64,000 nt of DNA, from the NCBI GenBank assembly GCA_948144175.1, contig CANXME010000106.1, forward strand, positions 1,240,001-1,304,000, given 5' to 3'. This stretch comes from Closterium sp. NIES-65. Its lineage: Eukaryota > Streptophyta > Zygnematophyceae > Desmidiales > Closteriaceae. The position numbers and the translations under genes are program-made. Shown here one piece after another: positions 31,684 to 39,545 of this stretch. Each line of letters opens with the position of its first letter. Within the stretch, counting starts at the first letter, position 1. The notes beneath the pieces were generated by a model. The model saw nothing but the letters and a program-made list of their open reading frames with translations. It did not search any database and was not told where the DNA came from.

Positions 31684-31927
31684 TGTCAGAATCTCGAGCT
31701 CTAAGAGGTAGTTGAGAGTTTAAGTGGGGCCTAGGCTTAGTAGCCTAGGCCAAGGAGGAGTCGAGTGGTTTGTGCCAAGGGAGAGTATTGAGAAAGTTGG
31801 GAATGAATGACTTCACTATAGGTTTGCAAGAACATATAGCAAATGAACAAAGAAGGTGCACCACCTAACAAAGTTTATAATAACTACACTAACTACAGCT
31901 ATAGGCAATTAAAGATATATTATAACA
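31684..31927 (-). repeat. TRIM1 5' LTR
   Basis: 244 bp, minus orientation. It begins at 31927 and its end at 31684 abuts the PBS. Confidence 0.92.
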
Positions 31928-32188
31928 TAGCGAAGCTACAATGGTAACGGTAATGTGTGAAATTGGGGTGCGTGACGGGCCTGGCACCGAGGTTGGGTAT
32001 TGTCGAGGCAAAGGTCCGGAGCACGGGCTACCAACTGAACCGTGAGGTTGGGTCATGGCGTGAACAGTGGCGGGAACAGTAGTTGAGGGGAGTGGTAACG
32101 GTGTACTGTTGGGTGCTGTTGCCCAGAACAGTGGTGTACGTGCTGAGCAAGGATGCAAAGTAAGGAAACGAATTTTCCTCACACCTAG

Positions 32189-32360
32189 CTAGGAGGGAAC
32201 CTCGGGTGAGCAAGGTTGGGTGCATGTTTGGCAAAGGGAAAAGCCGAAGGCGACGCAAGGAGCCTCAGCATCGTTGATGTCGGCCGAACGTGCATAGTCC
32301 AAGAATCGGGGCTGTACGCGAAGCAGTCAACCCCGATAAGGAATTCCGGAAAATTCTTTA
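32189..32360 (-). repeat. G2 3' LTR, proximal part
   Basis: Continues the LTR begun at 4171-4276 once G1 is removed. The minus-strand polypurine tract CTTTCTTAAGGGGGGG precedes it. The start TAAAGAATTTTCC resembles TAAGGAAAATTC of G1, but the terminal TG is lost. Confidence 0.6.
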
Positions 32361-32373
32361 CGCTACCCCCCCT

Positions 32374-33540
32374 TAAGAAAGGTGGTCGATTTCCGTGGCT
32401 CGCCTGCGGGCTAGATAATCACCAAGCAGCGGTGACACTTCAAGCAAGGCGGATGACACCCACGTGTCATCTTCACTGGAACGGTCAGTCCAACGTATGA
32501 GAAAATCCACGTGGCGGCCAGTTGCGTCGAGCCGTACACGATGCGCCAATATTTTGGATGGGTCAAGTGTCGGTTCTAGAATAGGACGTGTTTTTGGTGC
32601 AGCCTGTTGTCGCGCGATGTCTGTCGTGGTTGGCACAAACTTGCGAAGTAAGCTGATGTGGAAGGCGTCATGTATATGCCAGTCGTCGGGTAGCAGCAGC
32701 TTCGTGGTGACAAGTGTCACCATCTTGATAATCTTGAAAGGCCCACAAAATTGTGGCCGTAACTTTGACGGGCCGGGTTGATGCAGATTCTTCGTGTCAA
32801 GTAGCACTAGTTGCCTAGCTGCCAAGACGAGTTCCCATCGAAAAAGATCGATGTATTTGCGGGAAGTGGTATTCGCCTTGCGAATCGCGCCCGCAGCCTT
32901 TTTGCGAACTTCCTGCAGTTTTGTCACAAATGTTTGTGATCGCGGGACTGGATTATCGAGTGTAGTCGTCGTAGGCACGGTCGGGTCCATACCGTGATTT
33001 AAGAAAAACGGCGAATGATTAGTTGTGCTAGACGGGGCATTGCTAAACGCAAACTCCAGCATGGCGAGCGAGTCTTCCCAGCGAGCAGGGTCAGGGTAGT
33101 TTGTCCTGCTCCATGGTCTGATTGGTCCGGTCGGTCTAGCCGTCCGTTTGCGGGTAGTATGCTGATGAGAACTGTAACTTAGTGCAGTACTGTGCCCACG
33201 TTTCCTTCCAAAATTTCGACGTAAATTTCGGATCTCAGTCGCTGATGATCGTTGAGGGAATTCTGCGTAGTCACACGACCGTTGAGATGAAGAGATGCGC
33301 AGTATCTTCGGCTGTGATTGTTGTACGACACGGTGCAAAGTGCGCCATTTTCGTGAGACGATCGATGACACCGAGAACAGTGTTGGTGCCGAACAGTTCA
33401 GCTGGCAGCCGCGTGATGAAATCCATCGTCACCTGTTGCCATGGTCGTTCGGGTGGCTCGAGAAGTTGCAGCAATCCAGCCGGCCGTTGATGTGTTGATT
33501 TCATGGCTTGGCACACCCTGCATGAGGACACATATCGCTA
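32374..33540 (-). pseudogene. G2 integrase and chromodomain
   Basis: Minus frames: CRVCQAMKSTHQRPAG (zinc region), WQQVTMDFITRLP (first Asp), VIDRLTKMAHF, then after a shift ARWEDSLAMLEFAFSNA, HSPFFLNHGMDPTVP and LVLLDTKNLHQPGPSKLRPQ. Next come CGPFKIIKMVT, and the chromodomain DPSKILAHRVRLDATGRHVD, FLIRWTDRSSEDDTW, where the aromatic and acidic positions are kept. The second Asp region (SDRDPKFTS-like) is frameshifted near 33230. Confidence 0.85.
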
Positions 33541-34119
33541 CACGTCGTTAGAGGAGTCAGGCCATAATATTGATGGTGCGACAATTTCTGGGTTTTATCA
33601 ACCCCGAAGTGTCCGGAGAAGTTGGAATCGTGGACCTCTTGGATAAGGAGTTCACGCAGCAGCCGGTAAGCGGGAACCCAAATCTGGTCAGTTCCGGCCT
33701 TTAGGTAATAATCCCCTTTCTGCGTCATGGCCTGCTGATGATTTCCATTCGTGAAGAACGGGTCCTTAGTGTAGCCGTCAGTAAATATTCCGGTAAGTAA
33801 CGGGTTGGAGGGGGTAATGAGTACTGTAGCGGATTGAAGTGTCAGTTGGGTAAGGGCGTCGGCGATGTTATTCGCCCCATTTCTTGTAAGTGATGTGGTA
33901 GGTGAAGTGGCTCTCCATGTAATCGAGCCACCGAATTTGTCGTGGGTTGAAGTTGGGCTGAGCTTGCACGTATTGTAGGGACTTGTGGTCCGTGCGAACA
34001 GTAACACCGGCACCCACCAGGTAGCAGCGCCACAGTTTGAACGCGTATATAATGGCGAGCATCTCCTTGTCGTGGATCCGGTAGTTGCGCTCGACTACCT
34101 GCAGCTTGCATGACCCGTA
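33541..34119 (-). pseudogene. G2 RNase H and integrase zinc-domain start
   Basis: Minus frames: LQTIAYGSCKLQVVERNYRI, HDKEMLAIIYAFKLWRCYL, VRTDHKSLQYVQAQPNFNPR, QIRWLDYMESHFTYHITYKK, then NNIADALTQLTLQSA and DYYLKAGTDQIWVPAYRLLR, ELLIQEVHDSNFSGHFGVDK. A frameshift near 33880 separates the two. Homologous to G1 20228-20935. Confidence 0.8.
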
Positions 34120-34581
34120 GGCTATTGTTTGCAGCACGTTCTCAAAATCTTGGAGCAGTACAGCTCCGATTGCAAAATCGGAGGTGTCGGTGATTTGAAC
34201 GGCTTCGATGGGTTGGCGATGCGCAATACGGGAGGGGAAAAACGAGAAAAATCTTCAACTCCTGAAAAGCCGCCTCTTCCTCCTCCCCCCACACAAAGTT
34301 CCTGTCCTTGTGTATGTCAGAATCCCAGCCACTAACCACTAGGATAAAAGGGCTATTGTTTGCAGCACGTTCTCAAAATCTTGGAGCAGTACAGCTCCGA
34401 TTGCAAAATCGGAGGTGTCGGTGATTTGAACGGCTTCGATGGGTTGGCGATGCGCAATACGGGAGGGGAAAAACGAGAAAAATCTTCAACTCCTGAAAAG
34501 CCGCCTCTTCCTCCTCCCCCCACACAAAGTTCCTGTCCTTGTGTATGTCAGAATCCCAGCCACTAACCACTAGGATAAAAG
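34120..34581. repeat. 231-bp tandem duplication spanning G2 RNase H and the edge of TRIM2
   Basis: 34120-34350 and 34351-34581 appear identical along their length. Each copy holds the RNase H start (minus FAIGAVLLQDFENVLQT-like) and then the first 36 bp of the TRIM2 LTR (tgtcagaatcccagccacta). The duplication therefore postdates the TRIM2 insertion. The junction is at ggctattg/aaaagg with short shared G's. Confidence 0.92.
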
Positions 34582-34685
34582 GGCTTGTTTCAGTAGCGGG
34601 TCAGTGCGCCCATAACCCCCCAGGGGAACGCGCCTGTAACCCTCTCCAGGATCAATCGGGCATCCACAGTGCAGATCTACTGACA
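34546..34685 (-). repeat. TRIM2 3' LTR
   Basis: 140 bp. It differs from the other LTR at roughly four sites plus one indel by eye. A further 36-bp piece of this LTR is at 34315-34350, made by the 231-bp duplication. Confidence 0.93.
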
Positions 34686-34746
34686 CCCCCCACACTGGGA
34701 GGCCCAAGACTAAGCACAGCAGCAACGGCCTACATGTGCATACACC

Positions 34747-34777
34747 GGGAATCGAAACCGAGACCGCTCTGATACCA
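34747..34777 (-). promoter_or_regulatory. TRIM2 primer-binding site with T-arm-like block
   Basis: TGGTATCAGAGC at 34777-34766 is followed by GGTTTCGATTCC (34759-34748). The latter is both the complement of the initiator-tRNA T-arm (GGATCGAAACC with one inserted base) and a good match to a Pol III B-box. Confidence 0.7.
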
Positions 34778-34916
34778 TGTCAGAATCCCAGCCACTAACC
34801 ACTGGGATAAAAGGGCTTGTTTCATTAGCGGGTCAGTGCGCCCATAACCCCCAAGCGAACGCGCCTGTAACCCTCTCCAGGATCAATCGGGCATCCACAG
34901 TGCGGATCTACTGACA
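34778..34916 (-). repeat. TRIM2 5' LTR
   Basis: 139 bp, ending CAGTGGTTAGTGGCTGGG...TGACA at 34778. Its GGGTTATGGGC block equals the complement of the anticodon-loop region of plant tRNA-iMet. Confidence 0.93.
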
Positions 34917-34921
34917 GTGTA

Positions 34922-35290
34922 GTAGGTTGGTCAGCGGGCTGGTTATCCCCGCCATATTCGGGATAAAACACCTGACGTGATTCACGAACCCCTAAAAGCT
35001 CTGAGGTTCCATGACATTTGTCGGGGACTTCCACTCCTGTATCGTCTTGATTTTCGCCGGGTCAATTTTAATGCCGTCACGGGAGATGACGTGGCCCAAC
35101 AACTCCAACTCCTGCATAAAAACCCGCACTTAGAGCCCTTGGTGATGAGGAGATTCTTTTGCAACCGCTTAAATACTGCGTCAAGGTCGTGTAGATGCTG
35201 CTCTCGTGTCTTCCTAAGTATGAGGATATCGTCCAAGTAGACGATGACGCATCGGTTCAGAAGATCTCGAAATGCTAGAATGTTCTAAGG
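34922..35290 (-). pseudogene. G2 reverse transcriptase C-terminal part
   Basis: The minus frame reads MDDILILRKTREQHLHDLDA then VFKRLQKNLLITKGSKCGFL, the YLDDIL box and the following helix of gypsy RT. A frameshift at about 35110 puts the GH-V-I and DP-K-I region in a neighbouring frame. The homology ends near 35290, which I take as the truncation point of G2. Confidence 0.78.
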
Positions 35291-35520
35291 GTCGCGAAGC
35301 GTCCCGAATAGAACCTTCCTGAATTTAGTAATGCAATTCCGTGGCAACCGAAAAGCCTAGATTTGGCACATGTAACCTGGTTTGATGCTGTAACTAATAA
35401 AATATAGGAATGCACCTAACCTACAGAAACAAGCATGAACATGCATGATTAATAAAACCCAAGCTAGAAATAGCAGAATATAGTCAAGGCAAGCAAGCAA
35501 GCTAGCATAAGCCATCATAC
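35291..35520. other. AT-richer spacer, nothing recognised
   Basis: A/T-richer than its surroundings, with aagcaagcaagc. Probably old decayed element sequence; no family recognised. Confidence 0.4.
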
Positions 35521-36257
35521 TCTCATAGTGAGGTCGAGATCTACGCTAGGGCTATGGCTGCGTAGGAGCTACGATGGCTGACCTACTTGCTCACCGCCTT
35601 GGGTGAGCAGCCTTGTTCTTCTTTGGTTCTGTACGTTGACAACAAGGCCATGATGGCTTTGCGTTGGGAGTAGAGACAGGAGCACAGAATGAAGCATACT
35701 GCCCTTTGTTGCTTTCTTGTATGAGAGTTGCAGCGGCGTGGTCAGTTTCGCCTTTCTTACGTGGCCTCAGAGGCCAACACTGATGATATTTTCACCAAGG
35801 CCCTTGGGTCTAGAGATCATCAGTGTTTCCATACTTCGCTTGGCCTTGTACCTACTCTGCCTCACTTGCTTACCTCTTGAACTCGAGTTGCACTTGCTGT
35901 ACTCTGCTATATATATTTATACCTGCGTGTTTACACTTGCTAGGTTGTGATCATTGTACCGCTATTGATGTTATAGTACTGCATATGAACTTTCCTTGTT
36001 GCCTCTTGCTTGTGCTCGGAGTGTGTGGTGATCTTGAGATCCACACTGAGCTTTGTTTTATATCTTTTCTTGACTGGTCTTGCGACCATTTGTTGTTCTT
36101 GCTAGCCCTCATTTCGCCTATGGGGTGGTGTCAAACTATATATATTTGTTGTTATAGGTTGTAGTCGGCTAGCATGTATAGGGGACAACCCTTTAGGGTC
36201 TGTACTTGTATCTATCATCCATCATAGTTCATCATTCCAATGTTTACCTCACTAACA
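35521..36257 (+). mobile_element. Old copia 3' end: RNase H remnant, 3' UTR and LTR
   Basis: 35521-35880 matches the end of copia RNase H (EVEIYARAMAA, YVDNKAMMAL, VASEANTDDIFTKAL, LPHLLTS) with several stops. 35881-36128 is the 3' untranslated region. The LTR 36129-36257 (129 bp, TGTCAAACTATATATATTTG to CACTAACA) closely resembles the C5 LTR at 61518-61648. No 5' end is present. It is more decayed than C1-C4, so it is older. Confidence 0.8.
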
Positions 36258-36479
36258 AAAAGGGAGACCAAACGAAGAAAAATAAGCACACATGCAAAAG
36301 AACATAGTACCAAGGAATGGAAGTGAAGTTGTATAGAAGAGGTAGCATTTATTAAGGACACGTGAAGAATACAAAAAGTATACAAAGAGGAGAATGGAAG
36401 AAGGAAAACATAATACTGAGCAAAGAGGTTGGAATCAAGAAAAGGGAAAGAAGGGGTGAAGAAAGTTCAAGATAAATGG
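36258..36479. other. A-rich spacer, nothing recognised
   Basis: Purine-rich (gaagaa/ggaaag) sequence between the old copia LTR and a gypsy gag remnant. No feature seen. Confidence 0.4.
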
Positions 36480-37400
36480 AACGAGACTATGTAGAATCCA
36501 CTAACATATGTAAATGGAAGTTCAACCAACTAAGATGCACCTATACATATGGAAACGACAAAACTAGTTCTCTCAAAATATGTTATAGGGACCCGACCTT
36601 GGAGTTGTGGGGTCAACTTATGCAAACTGCTGTATGGAGGGCTCAGTTAGAGAAGCATCAATAGGCCGTGGGGCATGCATCTGCAACTTCGAGCTTAGGG
36701 AGTTTAGCTTTAGGTGTTACCACGGTTCTGACGACATCGAAAGGATTTGAAGCGGTGCTGAAAAGTATACTAGACCTGGTAAACGCATCCAAAGCTGCTA
36801 GGAAGCGCCTGCATCAACTCCGACAGCTAGGAAATGTCCTTGAGCACACACGATGGTTCTTGAGCATCTGCAACGAGATATATGACATCACGGAAGCAGA
36901 GATGCGTGATTGCTACCTCGAAGGATTGAAGTCGGACATAACACGGATTATAGCGATTCACGAGTTGTCCACCTTCAGTTGTCGCAGCAGCAAAATGCGT
37001 TGACGCACTACAAAACCGACTGGGTCGTGGCGATCGCGATAGGGGATACAACAAACCGATCAACGACACTCGTTCGACGGACAGACCGTCGCCTATGGAA
37101 ATTGGTGCTGAAGTGACGGCTCACAACGAACGGGTTTTAGAGGGAACTGTCAATACTGCAAAAAGCCGGGTCACATGAAGCAGGACTGCCCACAACTTAA
37201 GGAGTGGCCGTAGGGAAACATGAACCACCAGTAGGTAGCAGGTTGTTAGCTGTTGTGGAGGCTTTCGTGCCCGCCAAGTCTATCGATGTTGAGGAGACAC
37301 CTCTGGAGCAGTTACCTTCGCCAAACTTGGTAGACACTATTTATCATTCAGTCCTGCTTCTAGGGAAACTTCGTGGAGTACCGGTCAGGATTCTCATAGC
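36480..37400 (+). pseudogene. Gypsy gag remnant with intact CCHC knuckle (G4)
   Basis: Broken plus-strand frames give a capsid-like stretch: RDPTLELWGQLMQTAVWRAQ, LEHTRWFLSICNEIYDIT, EAEMRDCYLEGLKSDITR. They are followed at about 37150 by a perfect zinc knuckle, CQYCKKPGHMKQDC. A protease-like LLGKLRGVPVRILI follows and stops near 37395. No LTR can be tied to it. It abuts the 5' end of G3, so it is either the older host of G3 or an unrelated neighbour. Confidence 0.7.
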
Positions 37401-37593
37401 TTCGTGGTGTTTGAACTCTATTCTCGATCCACACACTTGGTAATCAGAGCTCGTTTAGACGCGAAGTTCTTTTGACCGTTTAATTCCAATCCTTAAAAAC
37501 CACAGGGGCGATGAACTATAAACACCGATTTTGGGTACGTGAAACCGGTTTCGGTGTTTTCTTTTAGTCCCCCTCAATTCGGTTTCAGATGCG

Positions 37594-38043
37594 ATGCCGG
37601 CAGTAATGGAAGGGCAAGGCGACAACTTCATGCAAGAAATTGTCAGCATTCGCACCGACCAGGACCAAACACAGACGGCACTTCAGCGAATAGAGGCGCT
37701 CCTCACCAACCAGTCGGCAGCCACCACAGCAGCTGCGAACGCAACGGCGAATGCAGAAGTGACGGTAGCAACAGAAGCGGCGACACCGAAATTTCACATA
37801 GCAGTGGCACCAGGTTCGCCGAACCTCAAAACAGCTCGCACGAGGCTCCCGGAAGTGTTCGATCCAAGAATGAAAGGATCGGACGTCCGACGATTTGTGG
37901 CGACACTCGAAATTTATTTCGAGGCCATTGGTTGTACGACCCCGACAAATGACGCAGTAAGGATTCGGCTCGCAGCAACATTGCTGCGAGGCCCGGCACT
38001 GAAATGGGTGTACTACAGTGACGTGGTCCGTGGAGAGGGAACA
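37594..38043 (+). pseudogene. G3 gag N-terminal part
   Basis: Open frame of 150 codons starting MPAVMEGQGDNFMQEIVSIR at an ATG. A coiled-coil-like DQDQTQTALQRIEALLTN and an Ala-rich linker precede a gypsy capsid start: LPEVFDPRMKGSDVRRFVAT, LEIYFEAIGC, RIRLAATLLRGPALKWVY. It is cut at 38043 (GEGT, TAG). The rest of capsid and the zinc knuckle are deleted. Confidence 0.8.
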
Positions 38044-38159
38044 TAGGCACATTTCGGGCAAGTTTGATCGCTCGAGCTACATGGCGCGGCTATAAATTCA
38101 TCGTCACAAACACTATGGTACTGTAGCACAGTACACGCATTAGATGGAGCAATTATTCA

Positions 38160-38858
38160 ATCGAATTCCAAACCTAATTGAAGGGGAAAATCTGGGGGCG
38201 TACACCTAAGGACTAAAAATGGAGAAACGACGAAACGTCAGCTGTGCGTCCCACTCGTTGTGTGACCGCGGGATGTTGGAGAAAATTGGAAAGAAGGCAG
38301 AGGAGACTTGGTTTATAGCAACAATGGTGGACGGCACGAAGCTTCCCATCCACAGCAAAGCGTCACATATGTGCGTTAGGATGGAAGCCGACGTTGTCGA
38401 TCATGAATATCAAGGGTTTTGATTTCATCTTGGGACAAGATTTCTCGAAGCGGTTCAACCTTGAGATTGACTGGGTCACCAGAAGGCGTGCATATACAAC
38501 AACGGGAAACGTGTGGAGTGGAAAAGCTGGACAGATAAAGGAGATGTTCTTGAAACGACACTAGCACGGTTCTCAAACGGACGGTGAACGAGAGTCATAT
38601 GGGTCAATTAGTGTAGGTTATGGCAGCACCAGAGGAGGAGAATCCGAACTCAAAACTACCTACAGCAGTACATGAGGTGTTGGGGCAGTATAAGGACATC
38701 ATACCAGACGTCCTGCCTGCACGAGTGCCTCCAGCACGAGCCCACGAATACGAGATCGTGGAGTAACCAGGTGCAAAACCCGTCTCCCGTACGCGATGCT
38801 GCATAAGTCTGACCGAACTGACAAACATGAAGAAACAGATAGAAAATCAACTGATCTG
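38160..38858 (+). pseudogene. G3 protease remnant and RT start
   Basis: Scattered frames: KAEETWFIATMVDGTKLPIH, then GFDFILGQDFSKRFNLEIDW, the conserved end of gypsy protease, then NSKLPTAVHEVLGQYKDIIP and PPARAHEYEIVE followed by TAA. The catalytic Asp region is not recognisable. Interrupted at 38858 by C4. Confidence 0.72.
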
Positions 38859-38986
38859 TGTCAAACTTATATGACTTAGCCTATGTAGGCTATAGTGGGG
38901 TAGCACATATGGGGTACAACACATTTCTAGGGTTTGCACTTGTACCCAACTTTCCCTTAGTCATTTCATTCCCTCATTTCTTCACA
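38859..38986 (+). repeat. C4 5' LTR
   Basis: 128 bp, TGTCAAACTTATATGAC...TTCTTCACA, same subfamily as the C6 LTR. Confidence 0.93.
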
Positions 38987-39020
38987 TGGTATCAGAGCAG
39001 GTTCCCTAGTGGGAACGCTT
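38987..39020 (+). promoter_or_regulatory. C4 primer-binding site and hairpin
   Basis: tggtatcagagc is a perfect tRNA-iMet complement. It is followed by aggttccctagtgggaac, the same hairpin as in C1 and C6. Confidence 0.85.
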
Positions 39021-39149
39021 CCTTGGGCCCACCAAAAAAAAAATTTGTTCTGACCGGAGCGACAGTCGCTCCTGCGTGAGGCGCACCTTGTGGGCTGCCC
39101 TTCGGTCAGCCTCTCTTAGAGGCCCCTCTCACGGCCCCTCGTGCCACCC

Positions 39150-39360
39150 TCAGCGGCCTCGTCGCCGCCCCTAGCGGCCCCGTCGCCGCCCTTCCAGGCC
39201 CCTTGCGGCCCCTAGCGGCCTCGTCACCGCCCCTACACGGCCCCGTCGCCGCCCCTAGCGGCCTTGTCGCCGCCCCTAGCGGCCTTGTCGCCGCCCCTAG
39301 CGGCCATGTCGCCGCACCTAGCGGCCCTGTCGCTGCCCCTAGCGGCCCCGTTGCCGCAGG
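39150..39360 (+). repeat. C4 leader: 21-bp minisatellite
   Basis: Units of cctagcggccccgtcgccgcc and variants. The same unit in opposite orientation fills the C6 leader (60060-60950). Confidence 0.88.
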
Positions 39361-39545
39361 GGACGCAGAAAGGGGCAGACCCCGGAGATAGGGGAGGGAG
39401 AGACCGGGGAAGACCAGAGACAAGGACACGGGAGGCCATGCCTCGGAGACGAGGCAGGGAGGGGTGACCAAGGCGGTGGTGCCAAAGGAGAGTCTAGTGG
39501 GACAGGAGACGACACGAGCAGGGAGCAGACTCAAGACCAACTCAG
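39361..39545 (-). pseudogene. C4 inverted integrase N-terminal fragment
   Basis: On the minus strand this matches SHETLLWHHRLGHPSLPRLR and the following VSGLPRSLPPL region of the integrase zinc domain, although the element is plus-strand. It sits between the leader and the forward integrase, exactly where gag, protease and the integrase start should be. Confidence 0.78.

Larger units (their letters stand above)
30422..31927 (-). mobile_element. TRIM1: 1.5-kb non-autonomous LTR retrotransposon
   Basis: Two 244-bp LTRs (30422-30665, 31684-31927) start TGTCAGAATC/TGTTAGAATA and are flanked by the TSD tagcg (30417-30421, 31928-31932). The minus-strand PBS TGGCATTAGAGC abuts the right-hand LTR, so the element points left; ggcagttatggggag is the polypurine tract. 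The LTRs differ at six sites by eye (about 2.5%). The 1018-bp interior has no gag, protease, integrase or RT homology, only low-complexity Pro/Ser and PVARDGAL-type repeat frames, so it must be mobilised in trans. Its leader shares ggcgattttc-type sequence with the C3 leader. Confidence 0.92.
4277..32183 (-). mobile_element. Full-length Ty3/gypsy chromovirus-type element G1, nested with C1, C2, C3 and TRIM1
   Basis: Both LTRs are present (4277-4623; 30343-30421 plus 31933-32183) and are flanked by the 5-bp target duplication cctag (4272-4276, 32184-32188). In minus-strand order: 5' LTR, PBS, gag (30160-29024), protease and RT (29023-27617), RT end and RNase H (20935-20228), integrase (13689-12706), integrase end and chromodomain (5048-4659), polypurine tract, 3' LTR. 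Removing C1, C2 and C3 with one TSD copy each restores continuous pol homology, which supports the assignment to one element. The coding region is decayed, with frameshifts and stops. Confidence 0.92.
30343..32183 (-). repeat. G1 5' LTR, split by TRIM1
   Basis: Two parts, 30343-30421 and 31933-32183 (about 330 bp together), align with the 347-bp 3' LTR at 4277-4623. The right end reads TGTGAGGAAAATTC on the minus strand and abuts the TSD cctag. Confidence 0.88.
34546..34916 (-). mobile_element. TRIM2: 371-bp miniature LTR retrotransposon
   Basis: LTRs of 140 bp (34546-34685) and 139 bp (34778-34916), reading TGTCAGTAGATC...GATTCTGACA on the minus strand, enclose only 92 bp. The TSD is gtgta on both sides (34541-34545, 34917-34921). 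The PBS TGGTATCAGAGC is a perfect tRNA-iMet complement and starts directly at the LTR end. CAGTGTGGGGGG next to the other LTR is the polypurine tract. There is no coding capacity. This is a textbook terminal-repeat retrotransposon in miniature, among the smallest of its class. Confidence 0.95.
4171..35290 (-). mobile_element. Ty3/gypsy chromodomain element G2, 5'-truncated, split by G1 and TRIM2
   Basis: G2 is the outermost minus-strand gypsy copy. Its 3' LTR is at 4171-4276 and 32189-about 32360. Chromodomain and integrase are at 32374-33540, RNase H at 33541-34350 and the C-terminal half of RT at 34922-35290. Everything upstream of RT, including gag and the 5' LTR, is missing. The LTR ends resemble those of G1 (tgttatgag against tgttacgag) and the pol order is the same, so the two are related families. 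The coding parts have several frameshifts. The right boundary near 35290 is approximate. Confidence 0.75.

Noticed and set aside
34690-34805. A genuine tRNA gene on the minus strand of TRIM2
   Set aside because: A- and B-box-like motifs and a 5-bp stem (TCTGA/TCAGA) around the PBS are present, but the would-be acceptor arms do not pair and the loop lacks U33. The tRNA likeness is better explained by PBS-related sequence.
36129-36257. Solo LTR
   Set aside because: RNase H and 3' UTR of the same element directly precede it, so it is the 3' LTR of a 5'-truncated copy.
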